35,102 bases of DNA, taken from NCBI GenBank assembly GCA_009778965.1, contig WRFE01000010.1, positions 1 through 35,102 of the forward strand. Reading direction: 5' to 3'. Below, one piece after another: positions 1 to 7,831 of this stretch; positions within the stretch are counted from its first letter, which is position 1, and each line of letters opens with the position of its first letter. The translations under genes and the position numbers were made by a program. The notes under the pieces were generated by a model that worked only from the letters and a program-made list of their open reading frames with translations, ran no database searches and was not told the origin of the DNA. The DNA comes from Candidatus Endomicrobium labiotermitis. Its GTDB lineage: Bacteria > Elusimicrobiota > Endomicrobiia > Endomicrobiales > Endomicrobiaceae.

Positions 1-416
1 GAATGATTGTATTTGTTGTTCCTACCGTGGTCGGAAGAATAATTTTTATAAATAGTAATAACAGACGCTAAGATTATGAAATAATGGCTGAAATAAGAGC
101 AAGTAATACGCCTATTACGTCTACGCCTCTTATTGCAGATTTGTTCGGCAAAGGTTATTTGAATATTTTGTTTGCAAATTCAACAGATATGATGCAGGTA
201 ATTGACACTAATTCAAGAATTCTTAAAAACTTCAGGGTATGGCCTATGTTTATGGGAAATCCTGAGCATACTGGTTTTAAGGGTATGGGAGCGTATAAAG
301 CGAAATACAGAAATATGTTGTTTGGCGGAATAATACTTTTTGTTGTATTTATATTCTTTAAAATAAGGTCTGCCGTTAAAAAAAGTTCTAAAAAGGTTAA
401 GGTTCAGTTCTTATGA
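1..416 (+). pseudogene. 3' end of FG-GAP/PQQ-like repeat protein, split by in-frame TAA
   Basis: The reading frame that starts at base 3 reads through repeat-type sequence (IVFVVPTVVGRIIFINSNNRR), hits TAA at 69-71, and continues in the same frame as DYEIMAEIRASNTPITSTPLIAD. Residues on both sides resemble one FG-GAP/VCBS or PQQ-like beta-propeller blade. The segment WPMFMGNPEHTG near the end is the usual terminal motif of such proteins. A single membrane helix (about 20 hydrophobic residues from 315 to 375) and a basic tail follow, so the propeller would be anchored by its C-terminus with the repeats outside the cytoplasm. The ATG at 84 has no Shine-Dalgarno sequence and lies inside the repeat, so I do not treat it as a separate gene. 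The 5' part is outside the window. A one-base change would explain the stop; readthrough or a sequencing error are alternatives. The end overlaps the next gene by ATGA. Confidence 0.65.
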
Positions 417-1846
417 AAATTTTATATTCAGCTAAAACCGACACCGGCGTTGTAAGGAAAGAAAACCAAGACGCCTATGGGGTAAACGCAGTTAAAGATT
501 TCTTTATAGTTTGCGACGGAATGGGCGGCGGAGCAGCCGGCGATTTTGCCAGCAAATGTGCGGTTGACGTAATGCTTCGCACTTTTGATAAACTTGATGA
601 AGCTCAGATAAAAGCCGTTATCGGTACGAAGTATAGTAGTATGGATACCGAAATATTGCGTCCCGCAGCTACAATAATGCTTGCTAACAGAATGCTTAAC
701 AATCTTACGCTTAAATATCCTAAACTTTTCGGGATGGGAACTACCGCCGTAGCAATAAGATTTGAAGCGGAAAAAGGTCTTCTCCACGTTTATCATTCAG
801 GCGACAGCAGGCTTTACAGAGTGCGTTCCGGCGTTATGGAACTTATTACTAAAGATCATTCTAAAGTCAACGAGCTTATTGATGAAGGAAAAATGACCGA
901 AGAAGATGTTAAAACCGCTGAAATGCAAAGCATGATAACCAGAGCTTTGGGTACCGGCGCGACTATAAAGGTAGATTATAAAGCGGTTGCCGTAAGACCT
1001 GGCGACCAATATGTAATGTGCAGCGACGGTTTGAACGGCGAAATAGACGATTTTGCCATAAAAGGCATAATCGATATGAACAGAGGAAATCTTGAAGCCA
1101 TAGCGGAAGAGCTTATTGCCGCGTCTAACAATTCCGGAGGACGCGACAATACTACAGTTATTGCTCTTAAAATAGAAGAGGATGACGCTTCTTATAATCC
1201 TACCAAGGATTATGTGGAAGAACCTATTACAATAACCGAAGAAGTTAAGCTGCAGTCTTTAACGGAAGATAAAATATTATCTCAATACGAGAAAGATTTT
1301 ACTGTGCCTATTCCGGAATCGGCGCAAGACAATAATTTTTTTACAAAGCCTCTTTTTTTAGGTTCAGTAGTTGCTTTAGCGGTAATAATTCTTGTGATTG
1401 TACTGGCAAGTATGCCGAAGCATAAAAAGGCAGGGAAAGAATTGCATGAAATTACCGGTAATGTTTCCGGAATTGTTTTGGATGTCAGAACGGCAAAAGA
1501 CGATCATATTGACCGTCTTTCTGTAACGTTTGACAGAATATCCAGAATGGAGATAATAAGAGAGATTGTTCTTAACACTAACTCTCATACGCTTCCTTTG
1601 CTTAATGCTCAGGTATCCATTGAAGAAAAAGGCGGAGGATTGAACAAATTTATAGGCGTTTCTTCCGATATTCCTTTGGAAATAAAACTGCCCAAAGGCG
1701 CTTATACGATGACCATTGTATATCCGGGTTATAGAATATTGGATAACAGATATAATCTTGTTGATTTTTTGGATTTGATTTTAGAACTTTCCGGAGAATT
1801 AAAGAAAGAAATAATAATAATGCTTCCTGAAAAAACGGAGGAGTAA
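413..1846 (+). CDS. Membrane-anchored PP2C-family serine/threonine phosphatase
   Basis: Residues 1-255 form a PP2C (PPM) phosphatase, which removes phosphate from Ser/Thr using two metal ions. The motifs are in family order: RKENQDAYG (metal ligand D20), CDGMGGGAAG (D35), GMGTTAVA, HSGDSRLYR (129-136), ITRALG, CSDGL (D205) and GGRDNTT (D245). All metal-binding aspartates are present, so it should be active. A linker leads to one membrane helix at about 313-333, and a domain of about 140 residues then faces the periplasm. That domain includes LPKGAYTMTIVYPGYR, which resembles PEGA/carboxypeptidase-regulatory beta-sandwich sequences. The start overlaps the upstream gene (ATGA), and a response regulator follows after 2 bases. 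Known PP2C proteins of this layout reverse Hanks-type kinase signalling; no kinase is in this window. The enzyme class is secure, the target unknown. Confidence 0.9.
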   Translation: MKILYSAKTDTGVVRKENQDAYGVNAVKDFFIVCDGMGGGAAGDFASKCAVDVMLRTFDKLDEAQIKAVIGTKYSSMDTEILRPAATIMLANRMLNNLTLKYPKLFGMGTTAVAIRFEAEKGLLHVYHSGDSRLYRVRSGVMELITKDHSKVNELIDEGKMTEEDVKTAEMQSMITRALGTGATIKVDYKAVAVRPGDQYVMCSDGLNGEIDDFAIKGIIDMNRGNLEAIAEELIAASNNSGGRDNTTVIALKIEEDDASYNPTKDYVEEPITITEEVKLQSLTEDKILSQYEKDFTVPIPESAQDNNFFTKPLFLGSVVALAVIILVIVLASMPKHKKAGKELHEITGNVSGIVLDVRTAKDDHIDRLSVTFDRISRMEIIREIVLNTNSHTLPLLNAQVSIEEKGGGLNKFIGVSSDIPLEIKLPKGAYTMTIVYPGYRILDNRYNLVDFLDLILELSGELKKEIIIMLPEKTEE

Positions 1847-1848
1847 AA

Positions 1849-2214
1849 GTGGAACAGAAAAAAATTCTCATTGTCGACGATGACGCTGCATTTTTGGATT
1901 CCGTCGAAATGATCTTGGAAACAAAAGGATTTAAAATTTTAAAAGCTCTTAACGCGGAATCTGCTTATGAAGCTTTGGCTGTTGAAAAGCCCGATTTAAT
2001 ACTTCTCGATGTGAATCTTCCGGATAAAAACGGCTTTGAGGTTTTACGTACAATAAAAGCAAGCAATGATTTGTCTTGCATTTCAGTTATCATGGTAACC
2101 GGCGATATGGCAGTTCATGTCGATAAAGCTTTTGCCGAAGGCGCGGATGACTGCGTTTTTAAACCTTTGGATATGGATAGATTTGTTGAAGATATAAACA
2201 GGCTTTTGAAATGA
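1849..2214 (+). CDS. Single-domain response regulator (CheY-like receiver)
   Basis: This 121-residue protein is only a receiver domain. It has the acidic cluster D10-D12, the phospho-acceptor D54 (in LILLDVNLP), the switch threonine T84 and the conserved lysine K105 (in FKPLD). There is no DNA-binding or enzymatic output domain. The start is GTG, supported by the Shine-Dalgarno sequence GGAGGAG at 1837-1843, five bases upstream. It sits 2 bases after a PP2C phosphatase gene and overlaps the following outer-membrane protein gene by ATGA, so all three are almost certainly translated from one transcript. No histidine kinase is nearby; it probably acts by binding a partner protein when phosphorylated. 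Confidence 0.92.
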   Translation: MEQKKILIVDDDAAFLDSVEMILETKGFKILKALNAESAYEALAVEKPDLILLDVNLPDKNGFEVLRTIKASNDLSCISVIMVTGDMAVHVDKAFAEGADDCVFKPLDMDRFVEDINRLLK

Positions 2215-4457
2215 AAAAAAAAATAAAAAAATATATAGTTTCATTTTTGTTTTGTTTGCTTTCCGCTGTTTTGTGCGGAACGGTTTATGCAGTAAATAAA
2301 GTTCCCGCGTCTTCTATTTTTAAGTTAAATTATGACGCTGCCTCTCAGGCTATGGGAGGAACTTTAGCATCCTTTTCAGTAAACTCACTCGGTTTTATGT
2401 CAAATCCTTCAGCAAACTTCAGCGTGCTTTCAAAAAGGCTCGATTTTTCCGGCATTGCTTCTTACGGCGGACTTTACGGCGGAGCAGGCGCTTTTATGGT
2501 TCCCACGGGTTTTGGAAACTTTACCGCGGGCGCGTCTTATAACAGATTCGATTCCGTAGATATGATTACTCCGGATGGAAAAGCTCTTTTATCCGATATG
2601 ACGGTATTTTTAAATTATGTATTGCCGTTCACGACTGAAATACCCGTATACGCCGACAAAGGCGGTTTGGGTTTTACATTAAAAGGTCATCAGTTATCCG
2701 CAAGTAATACGTCATTAATATCGTTTACGGCAGATGTGGGAGCGCATTACAGTCTTTCCCGCATACTGAACGGTCTTTGGATTTTTGCAGCTTTAAAAAA
2801 TCTGGGAAGTTCCGTGGAAATGACCGGCGCGGAACCTTTTGACGTTCCTTCAAGTTTAAATTTTGCGCTAAGATATGAGATGCCGTTCAGTGATCTCGGA
2901 ATTGCCGTTACCGGCGATGTAATAAAGTTTTTTTCCGAAGGAACGGGAGTGGCTGTCGGCGCGGAAATTTCTCCCGTCTACCCCGCGACATTTAAAATCG
3001 GATACAGAAGTCTTGATGATCAAATACACGAAGGTTTTACAGCCGGATTCTTTTTGAATTTCGATGCTTTCAATATAGGCTATGCGTATTCGGCTTTGGC
3101 GGAAGGATATGACGCACAGCATACTGTAAACCTCGGGTTTATGTTCGGCGGCGTTACTGACCAGAAAAAAGCTTTTGATTATTATTTGGGATTCAATTTC
3201 AATAAAGCAAAAGCCGCTTATAACAGAGGAGATTACATAAACGCCAGACAGGAATTTGAAGATATTTTGGCAATATACCCAGAGCACGTTCCGTCAAAAG
3301 AATATTTGAAAAAAATAGCTTACGACCTTGATTTGTATGAAAGAAATCTTGAAATACAGATAAGCAAATTTTTACGCAGGGCGGATTTGGAACTTCATAG
3401 AAACAATCTTGTAAAAGCAAGAGGTTATTATTACAGAGTTTTAAGCATTGATCCGGAGAACGAAGAAGCGGAATCCGGTCTTTCGGAAGTAAATGAGAGA
3501 ATTTCGCAGGCCGAGATTCTGACCAACAGAAAAAAGAACGAAAAACAAATTCTAAAATTGTGGGCTCAGGCGACTTCTTCTTATAATGACGGACATTTTG
3601 TAGCCTCTAAAGACAAGTTTAAAGAAATTCTGGATATAGATCCCGAAAATGCCGGAGCTTTGAAATATATCAGTATGATTGACGGTCAGATTTCAAAAGT
3701 AACTTCAATGCAGGCTGACCATTTGTTTACCCAGGCTATGGAATTTTACAATATGGCTGATTATGACAGAGCCGCAAAATTTTTTAACGCGGTTTTTACA
3801 GCAGATCCTTCCCGTGCGGATGCTCGGGAATATTACGAACTTTCAAGAAAAGCGTTAAATATGTCATATACTGAAATATCGGCAAAGAACGCGCAGGCAC
3901 AACAGGCGGCTCAGGCAAAGCAAAAACAGACTGCTTCAAACAAGCTTGCAAATAAAGACGATTCAGTTTTATCGTCTAACCAGAAAATAAGAAAAGAAAT
4001 GGAGCAGTATTATAATCAGGCTGTAGATTTCTTTAATCAGGGAAAATATGAAGAGTCATTAAAAGCTTTTGTAAGTCTCAGGGAAAAATCGATGAAAAAT
4101 AACTTTTACGATTTAAACCAGTCTATAAGAGATTATTCCGACAGAGCAAGAGAAGCCATAGCCAACGCTTTATTTAAAGAAGGGCAGGCACTGGCTAAAA
4201 ACGGCAAAAATGAAGAAGCCATAGCGAAATTTACCGAAGCGTTAAATTATAATCCTAAACTGTTATCCGCCGCGAGAGAAAAAGAAACTGTTTCCGCTTC
4301 CGTGGCGCAGCAATATTATGATGCAGGTCTTAAAGCTTATTCGTCCGGAAACAAAAAAAGAGCGGTTGAGTTTATGGAAAGGGCTTTAGAATTTAATCCG
4401 TCCAGAGCGGATATTACAAAAACTTTGGAAAGAATAAAGTTCTTAGGGGGACTTTGA
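2211..4457 (+). CDS. PorV/UPF0164-type outer-membrane barrel fused to TPR repeats
   Basis: This 748-residue protein starts with a signal peptide (basic start, hydrophobic 8-24, cleavage likely after VYA at 27). Residues 30 to about 310 read as beta-barrel strands with the AMGGTLASF and NSLGFMSNPSA signatures of the PorV/UPF0164 family, outer-membrane proteins often near secretion or surface systems. From about 325 to the end there are seven TPR-like helical pairs, for example AAYNRGDYINARQEFEDIL, AMEFYNMADYDRAAKFFNA and GQALAKNGKNEEAIAKFTEA, with a low-complexity Gln/Ala/Lys linker at about 560-590. The TPR part would be a protein-interaction arm, most likely in the periplasm. The ATG overlaps the response-regulator stop (ATGA). 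The joint architecture is clear; its exact job is not. Confidence 0.75.
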   Translation: MKKKIKKYIVSFLFCLLSAVLCGTVYAVNKVPASSIFKLNYDAASQAMGGTLASFSVNSLGFMSNPSANFSVLSKRLDFSGIASYGGLYGGAGAFMVPTGFGNFTAGASYNRFDSVDMITPDGKALLSDMTVFLNYVLPFTTEIPVYADKGGLGFTLKGHQLSASNTSLISFTADVGAHYSLSRILNGLWIFAALKNLGSSVEMTGAEPFDVPSSLNFALRYEMPFSDLGIAVTGDVIKFFSEGTGVAVGAEISPVYPATFKIGYRSLDDQIHEGFTAGFFLNFDAFNIGYAYSALAEGYDAQHTVNLGFMFGGVTDQKKAFDYYLGFNFNKAKAAYNRGDYINARQEFEDILAIYPEHVPSKEYLKKIAYDLDLYERNLEIQISKFLRRADLELHRNNLVKARGYYYRVLSIDPENEEAESGLSEVNERISQAEILTNRKKNEKQILKLWAQATSSYNDGHFVASKDKFKEILDIDPENAGALKYISMIDGQISKVTSMQADHLFTQAMEFYNMADYDRAAKFFNAVFTADPSRADAREYYELSRKALNMSYTEISAKNAQAQQAAQAKQKQTASNKLANKDDSVLSSNQKIRKEMEQYYNQAVDFFNQGKYEESLKAFVSLREKSMKNNFYDLNQSIRDYSDRAREAIANALFKEGQALAKNGKNEEAIAKFTEALNYNPKLLSAAREKETVSASVAQQYYDAGLKAYSSGNKKRAVEFMERALEFNPSRADITKTLERIKFLGGL

Positions 4458-5458
4458 TGCCTGAATTTAGGCGCGACCCCGTAATCGGCAGATGGGTTAT
4501 AATAGATCCTGCCAGAAGATTCAATAAAAGCATTCCTTCTGAATCCGAATCTTATCCTAAAGATTACTCCGGTTGTCCTTTTTGTCCGGGAAATGAATAT
4601 ATGACAAGACCGGAAATTTTGGCGTATTCTAAAATTTCAGGCAGAACACCTAATACTAAAGGCTGGGATTTAAGAGTTATTCCGAATAACCAGCCGGTTT
4701 TGGCTATTGAAGGCACGTTAAACCGCCGCGGCGAAGGCATGTATGATAAAATGGAAGGTATCGGCGCCCACGAAATAATTATAGAAACGCCGGAGCACAA
4801 CATTAAGCAGGCGGAAATAACCGCGCAATATTATGAAACATTGTATAACGCTTCCATCGCAAGAATAAAAGATTTAAGAAACGATCAGAGACTGGAATAT
4901 ATTCTCATTTTTAAAAATTACGGGGTTTTGGCAAACGCTGTTTTTGAACATCCGCATTCGCAGCTTATCGCGATGCCGATAGTTCCGAAAAGAGTGAGAG
5001 AAGAAATAGACGGAGCGAAAAAATATTTTTCTTATAAAGAAAGATGCGTTTTTTGTGATATGATTGCTCAGGAACTTTCCGACGCAGCCAGAGTTGTGGA
5101 TGAAAACGAATTTTTTGTCGCTTTTTGTCCGTATGCGGCAAGATACCCTTTTGAAACATGGATTTTACCGAAAAATCACGCATCGGATTTTGATTCCATT
5201 TCCGAAAGAGAAATTACGTCTTACGCGCAGATAACGAAATCGGTTTTTTCAAAAATATCTAAAGTTTTAGACGACTGCGCTTACAGTTTTTTGATACATA
5301 CCGGACCTCTGAAAGAAAGAAACATACCATATTACCACTGGCATGCGGAAATAATACCGAAACTTATCAAAACAGCAGGCTTCGAATGGGGAACCGGTCT
5401 ATATGTAAACCCTGTTTCTCCTGAAGACGCGGCAAAATATTTGAGAGAAGCCGAATAA
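4457..5458 (+). CDS. galT: GalT-family hexose-1-phosphate nucleotidylyltransferase
   Basis: This 333-residue protein belongs to the HIT-superfamily GalT family, which moves a nucleotide between a sugar 1-phosphate and a nucleotide sugar through a nucleotidyl-histidine. Visible are the zinc cysteines C40 and C43 (CPFC), VIPNNQP (75-80), GAHEIIIETPEH, the active-site HPHSQ with nucleophile H167, a second CVFC pair (197-200) and the late WHAEIIPKL motif. I prefer ATG 4457 to the TTG at 4454 because a GGGGG ribosome-binding site ends at 4450. The gene overlaps the upstream stop by one base and the downstream glgA start by one base. That linkage to glycogen synthase suggests a role in supplying or consuming nucleotide-glucose, so ADP-glucose phosphorylase-like activity is an alternative to classical galactose metabolism. 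Confidence 0.85.
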   Translation: MPEFRRDPVIGRWVIIDPARRFNKSIPSESESYPKDYSGCPFCPGNEYMTRPEILAYSKISGRTPNTKGWDLRVIPNNQPVLAIEGTLNRRGEGMYDKMEGIGAHEIIIETPEHNIKQAEITAQYYETLYNASIARIKDLRNDQRLEYILIFKNYGVLANAVFEHPHSQLIAMPIVPKRVREEIDGAKKYFSYKERCVFCDMIAQELSDAARVVDENEFFVAFCPYAARYPFETWILPKNHASDFDSISEREITSYAQITKSVFSKISKVLDDCAYSFLIHTGPLKERNIPYYHWHAEIIPKLIKTAGFEWGTGLYVNPVSPEDAAKYLREAE

Positions 5459-6930
5459 TGAACATATTAATGGTTGCTTCCGAATGCGTCCCTTTTGTTA
5501 AAGTCGGCGGTCTTGCCGACGTAGTAGGAACTCTTCCTAAATATCTGAAAAACGCAGGACATGATGTACGCATAATTCTTCCTAAATACAGAACCATTGA
5601 CGGCAAAAAATATAATCTTCAAACGCTTCCCTACAGGCTTCAGGTTAAAGTCGGCAGAGATACTGAAAGTTTCAGAATAAAATATTGCGTGCATGAAGGA
5701 ATAACCGTTTATTTTATAGAAAATATGCGTTTTTTCAACCGTCCCGGAATTTACGGCGACAACGGCGTTGATTACGGCGACAACAGGGAAAGATTTATTT
5801 TTTTCTGCCGCGCGGCTCTTGAATCAGTAAAGGCTTTGATGTTCAGACCCGATATTGTCCACTGCCACGATTGGGAAACAGGATTAATACCTGCCTATTT
5901 AAAAACCAACTTAAAAGACGACGGTTTCTTTTGGAATACTTCGTCGGTTTTTACGATACACAATATAGCTTATCAAGGTTCATTCGGCGCCGATACAGTT
6001 GCTGCCGCGGGTTTTTCATGGGAAGATTTTACGGCGGACAAACTTGAATTTTTTAATAATTTAAACTGTATGAAATGCGGTATACAGCTTTCTGACGCCG
6101 TTTCTACCGTAAGCCCTACTTACGCAAAAGAAATAAAAGAATTTAACGGCAGGGGAATGGAAAGTGTTTTGAATTCAAGACATGATGAAGTTTACGGTAG
6201 ATTAAACGGAATTGACTATGATTACTGGAATCCCGTTACGGATGAATATATCGCGGCAAATTATTCAAAAGATGATGTGTCTGGCAAAAAAATATGTAAA
6301 GCCGATCTTCAGAAACTTTGCGGTTTTGACGTTAATGACGACGCTTATATGCTCGGCTGTGTTTCCCGTTTGGATAACCAGAAAGGTTTTGACATAATAA
6401 TAGACGCCCTTTACAGGCTTGAGGATAAAAACAGGCAGTTTGTCATTTTAGGTTCCGGTGACCAGTACATAAAACAAGCTTTGGAAGAAGCTAAAAATAA
6501 AATGCCAAAAAACGTTGCCGTGTTTTTTGAGTATAACGAACCGCTTGCCCATAAAATATATTCGGGCTGCGACGCTTATATGATGCCTTCGCGTTTTGAG
6601 CCTTGCGGTTTAAGTCAGATGATTTCCTTAAAATACGGGACAATTCCGGTCGTTAACCGTACGGGCGGGCTTTCCGACAGCATCGTTTATTACAATCATT
6701 ACACAAAAGAAGGCAACGGTTTTATGTTTAACATAACTTACGGGGAAGATTTCGTTCAGACTATCCGTAAATCCGAAGAAATATTTAATGACAAACAGAA
6801 TTGGAATGCCCTTGTGCAGAATGCTTTTACGAGCGATTTTTCATGGGACAGGTCAGTTTTGCAATATATTGAAATGTATCAAAACCTCATTGACAAGAAA
6901 CGATATGAAACTGTTTTTGTCAGGAGTTGA
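5458..6930 (+). CDS. glgA: Glycogen synthase (GT5, nucleotide-glucose dependent)
   Basis: The 490-residue protein matches bacterial glycogen synthase in length and motif order. It has KVGGLADVVGTLPK (K15 binds the ADP-glucose phosphates), HCHDWETGLIPAYL, IHNIAYQG, STVSPTYAKEI, NGIDYDYWNP, GCVSRLDNQKGFDI and the catalytic PSRFEPCGLSQ (E381) followed by GTIPVVNRTGGL. It extends alpha-1,4-glucan from ADP-glucose in the cytoplasm. Its ATG overlaps the stop of the GalT-family gene (TAATG), so the two are translationally coupled. No glgB, glgC or glgP is in the window, so the rest of the glycogen pathway must be elsewhere. Confidence 0.96.
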   Translation: MNILMVASECVPFVKVGGLADVVGTLPKYLKNAGHDVRIILPKYRTIDGKKYNLQTLPYRLQVKVGRDTESFRIKYCVHEGITVYFIENMRFFNRPGIYGDNGVDYGDNRERFIFFCRAALESVKALMFRPDIVHCHDWETGLIPAYLKTNLKDDGFFWNTSSVFTIHNIAYQGSFGADTVAAAGFSWEDFTADKLEFFNNLNCMKCGIQLSDAVSTVSPTYAKEIKEFNGRGMESVLNSRHDEVYGRLNGIDYDYWNPVTDEYIAANYSKDDVSGKKICKADLQKLCGFDVNDDAYMLGCVSRLDNQKGFDIIIDALYRLEDKNRQFVILGSGDQYIKQALEEAKNKMPKNVAVFFEYNEPLAHKIYSGCDAYMMPSRFEPCGLSQMISLKYGTIPVVNRTGGLSDSIVYYNHYTKEGNGFMFNITYGEDFVQTIRKSEEIFNDKQNWNALVQNAFTSDFSWDRSVLQYIEMYQNLIDKKRYETVFVRS

Positions 6931-6935
6931 TAATA

Positions 6936-7676
6936 ATGAACGCAAGTCCTAATCCTGCCGTTATACTTTCAAAAATCGTAAAATTTATTTCATTGTCGGT
7001 TTTTTGCGCGTTCTGTGTTTTTTTGTCCAATTATTATTATGAACTCCGTACTGACGCCGAAAATCTAGTGCCTAAGTTTTCAATAATTGTTTTTATTGAT
7101 AAAACCGTCAAAGATACCGCCGGAATTTTAGAAGCAGTTGAATCTTTGGGAATTGTTTCCGTCGAGGAATTTGTTTCGGGTGAGGACGTTTATTCAAAAG
7201 CCGTTGAAAGAAATCCTTTTTTAAAAGATATTTCCGTTCCCGGAGATAAAGATGTTTTCCAGTCATATTTAAAGGTTTTGCCTAAAGATTTTCCTACAGA
7301 AGAACATTTGCTCTCTATTAAAAAAGGGCTTTTAGAAACAGAAGGTGTGGATGAAGTCATATTTGAACAGGAATTTTTTGCCGAATACGTAAAAATAAAA
7401 AATATTTTGGAGTTTTATTCCGAAGCATTTTTTATTTTTGCGATTGTCATTTTTGTTCTTTTTGTGTTCAAATCTGTTCTGTTTGTTTTGGAAAATGAAT
7501 CTAACGCGAAAAAGTTTATAGCTAATTTATTAGTTTATCTTTTCGCGGGCGCTTTTGGCTTTGCCGTGCTGTGGAGCGTATGCGTTTTTATCCAATATCC
7601 TCTTCTTGTAAAAGAAGAAGCGGCTTTTTTCATAATCCCTTTTACCGCAATTTGCGGAATCATATTTAAAGACTAA
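6936..7676 (+). CDS. ftsX: FtsX-like membrane protein, divergent
   Basis: The protein has the FtsX layout: one N-terminal membrane helix (about 10-31), an extracytoplasmic domain of about 125 residues with paired strands (FSIIVFIDKTVKDTAGI, VEEFVSGEDVYSKAV, VDEVIFEQEFFAEYV), then three membrane helices to the end. In the family, FtsX pairs with the ATPase FtsE and activates peptidoglycan hydrolases through EnvC-like proteins; the next gene encodes exactly such a protein. I use ATG 6936 rather than the TTG at 6927 because AGGAG at 6922-6926 is correctly spaced for it. Two oddities: ftsE is not adjacent, and the segment between helices 2 and 3 is short and lacks the usual charged motif (R-x-E-I-x-x-M-x-L-x-G-A type) that contacts FtsE. 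The name is supported by layout and context more than by sequence identity. Confidence 0.7.
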   Translation: MNASPNPAVILSKIVKFISLSVFCAFCVFLSNYYYELRTDAENLVPKFSIIVFIDKTVKDTAGILEAVESLGIVSVEEFVSGEDVYSKAVERNPFLKDISVPGDKDVFQSYLKVLPKDFPTEEHLLSIKKGLLETEGVDEVIFEQEFFAEYVKIKNILEFYSEAFFIFAIVIFVLFVFKSVLFVLENESNAKKFIANLLVYLFAGAFGFAVLWSVCVFIQYPLLVKEEAAFFIIPFTAICGIIFKD

Positions 7677-7815
7677 TTAACGGCAATTAATAAATAACAA
7701 TTAACAAATAATAATTAATAAGTGTTGAATTTTTGCGAAGTAAAATGTTTTAATATGTTTCGCTTTTGGCGAAACTCCGAAATTATTATCTATTAATTAT
7801 TCACTATTAATTAAA
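7677..7815. repeat. AT-rich heptad-type repeat with inverted halves
   Basis: The gap before the EnvC-like gene contains degenerate AATTAAY/AACAAAT units at 7684-7722 and their inverted counterpart (ATTAATTATTCACTATTAATT) at about 7791-7813. Between them is a hairpin, GTTTCGC (7757-7763), five-base loop, GCGAAAC (7769-7775), with no T-run. It resembles the other heptad repeats in this window. I see no gene here. Confidence 0.6.
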
Positions 7816-7831
7816 CAGAGATTTTATCAAT

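Noticed and set aside
84-416. A separate 110-residue gene starting at ATG 84
   Set aside because: No Shine-Dalgarno sequence, the start lies inside a repeat blade that continues upstream in the same frame, and the ending is that of a larger FG-GAP-type protein.
7757-7775. Terminator before the EnvC-like gene
   Set aside because: The hairpin GTTTCGC/GCGAAAC has only seven pairs and no T-run follows.
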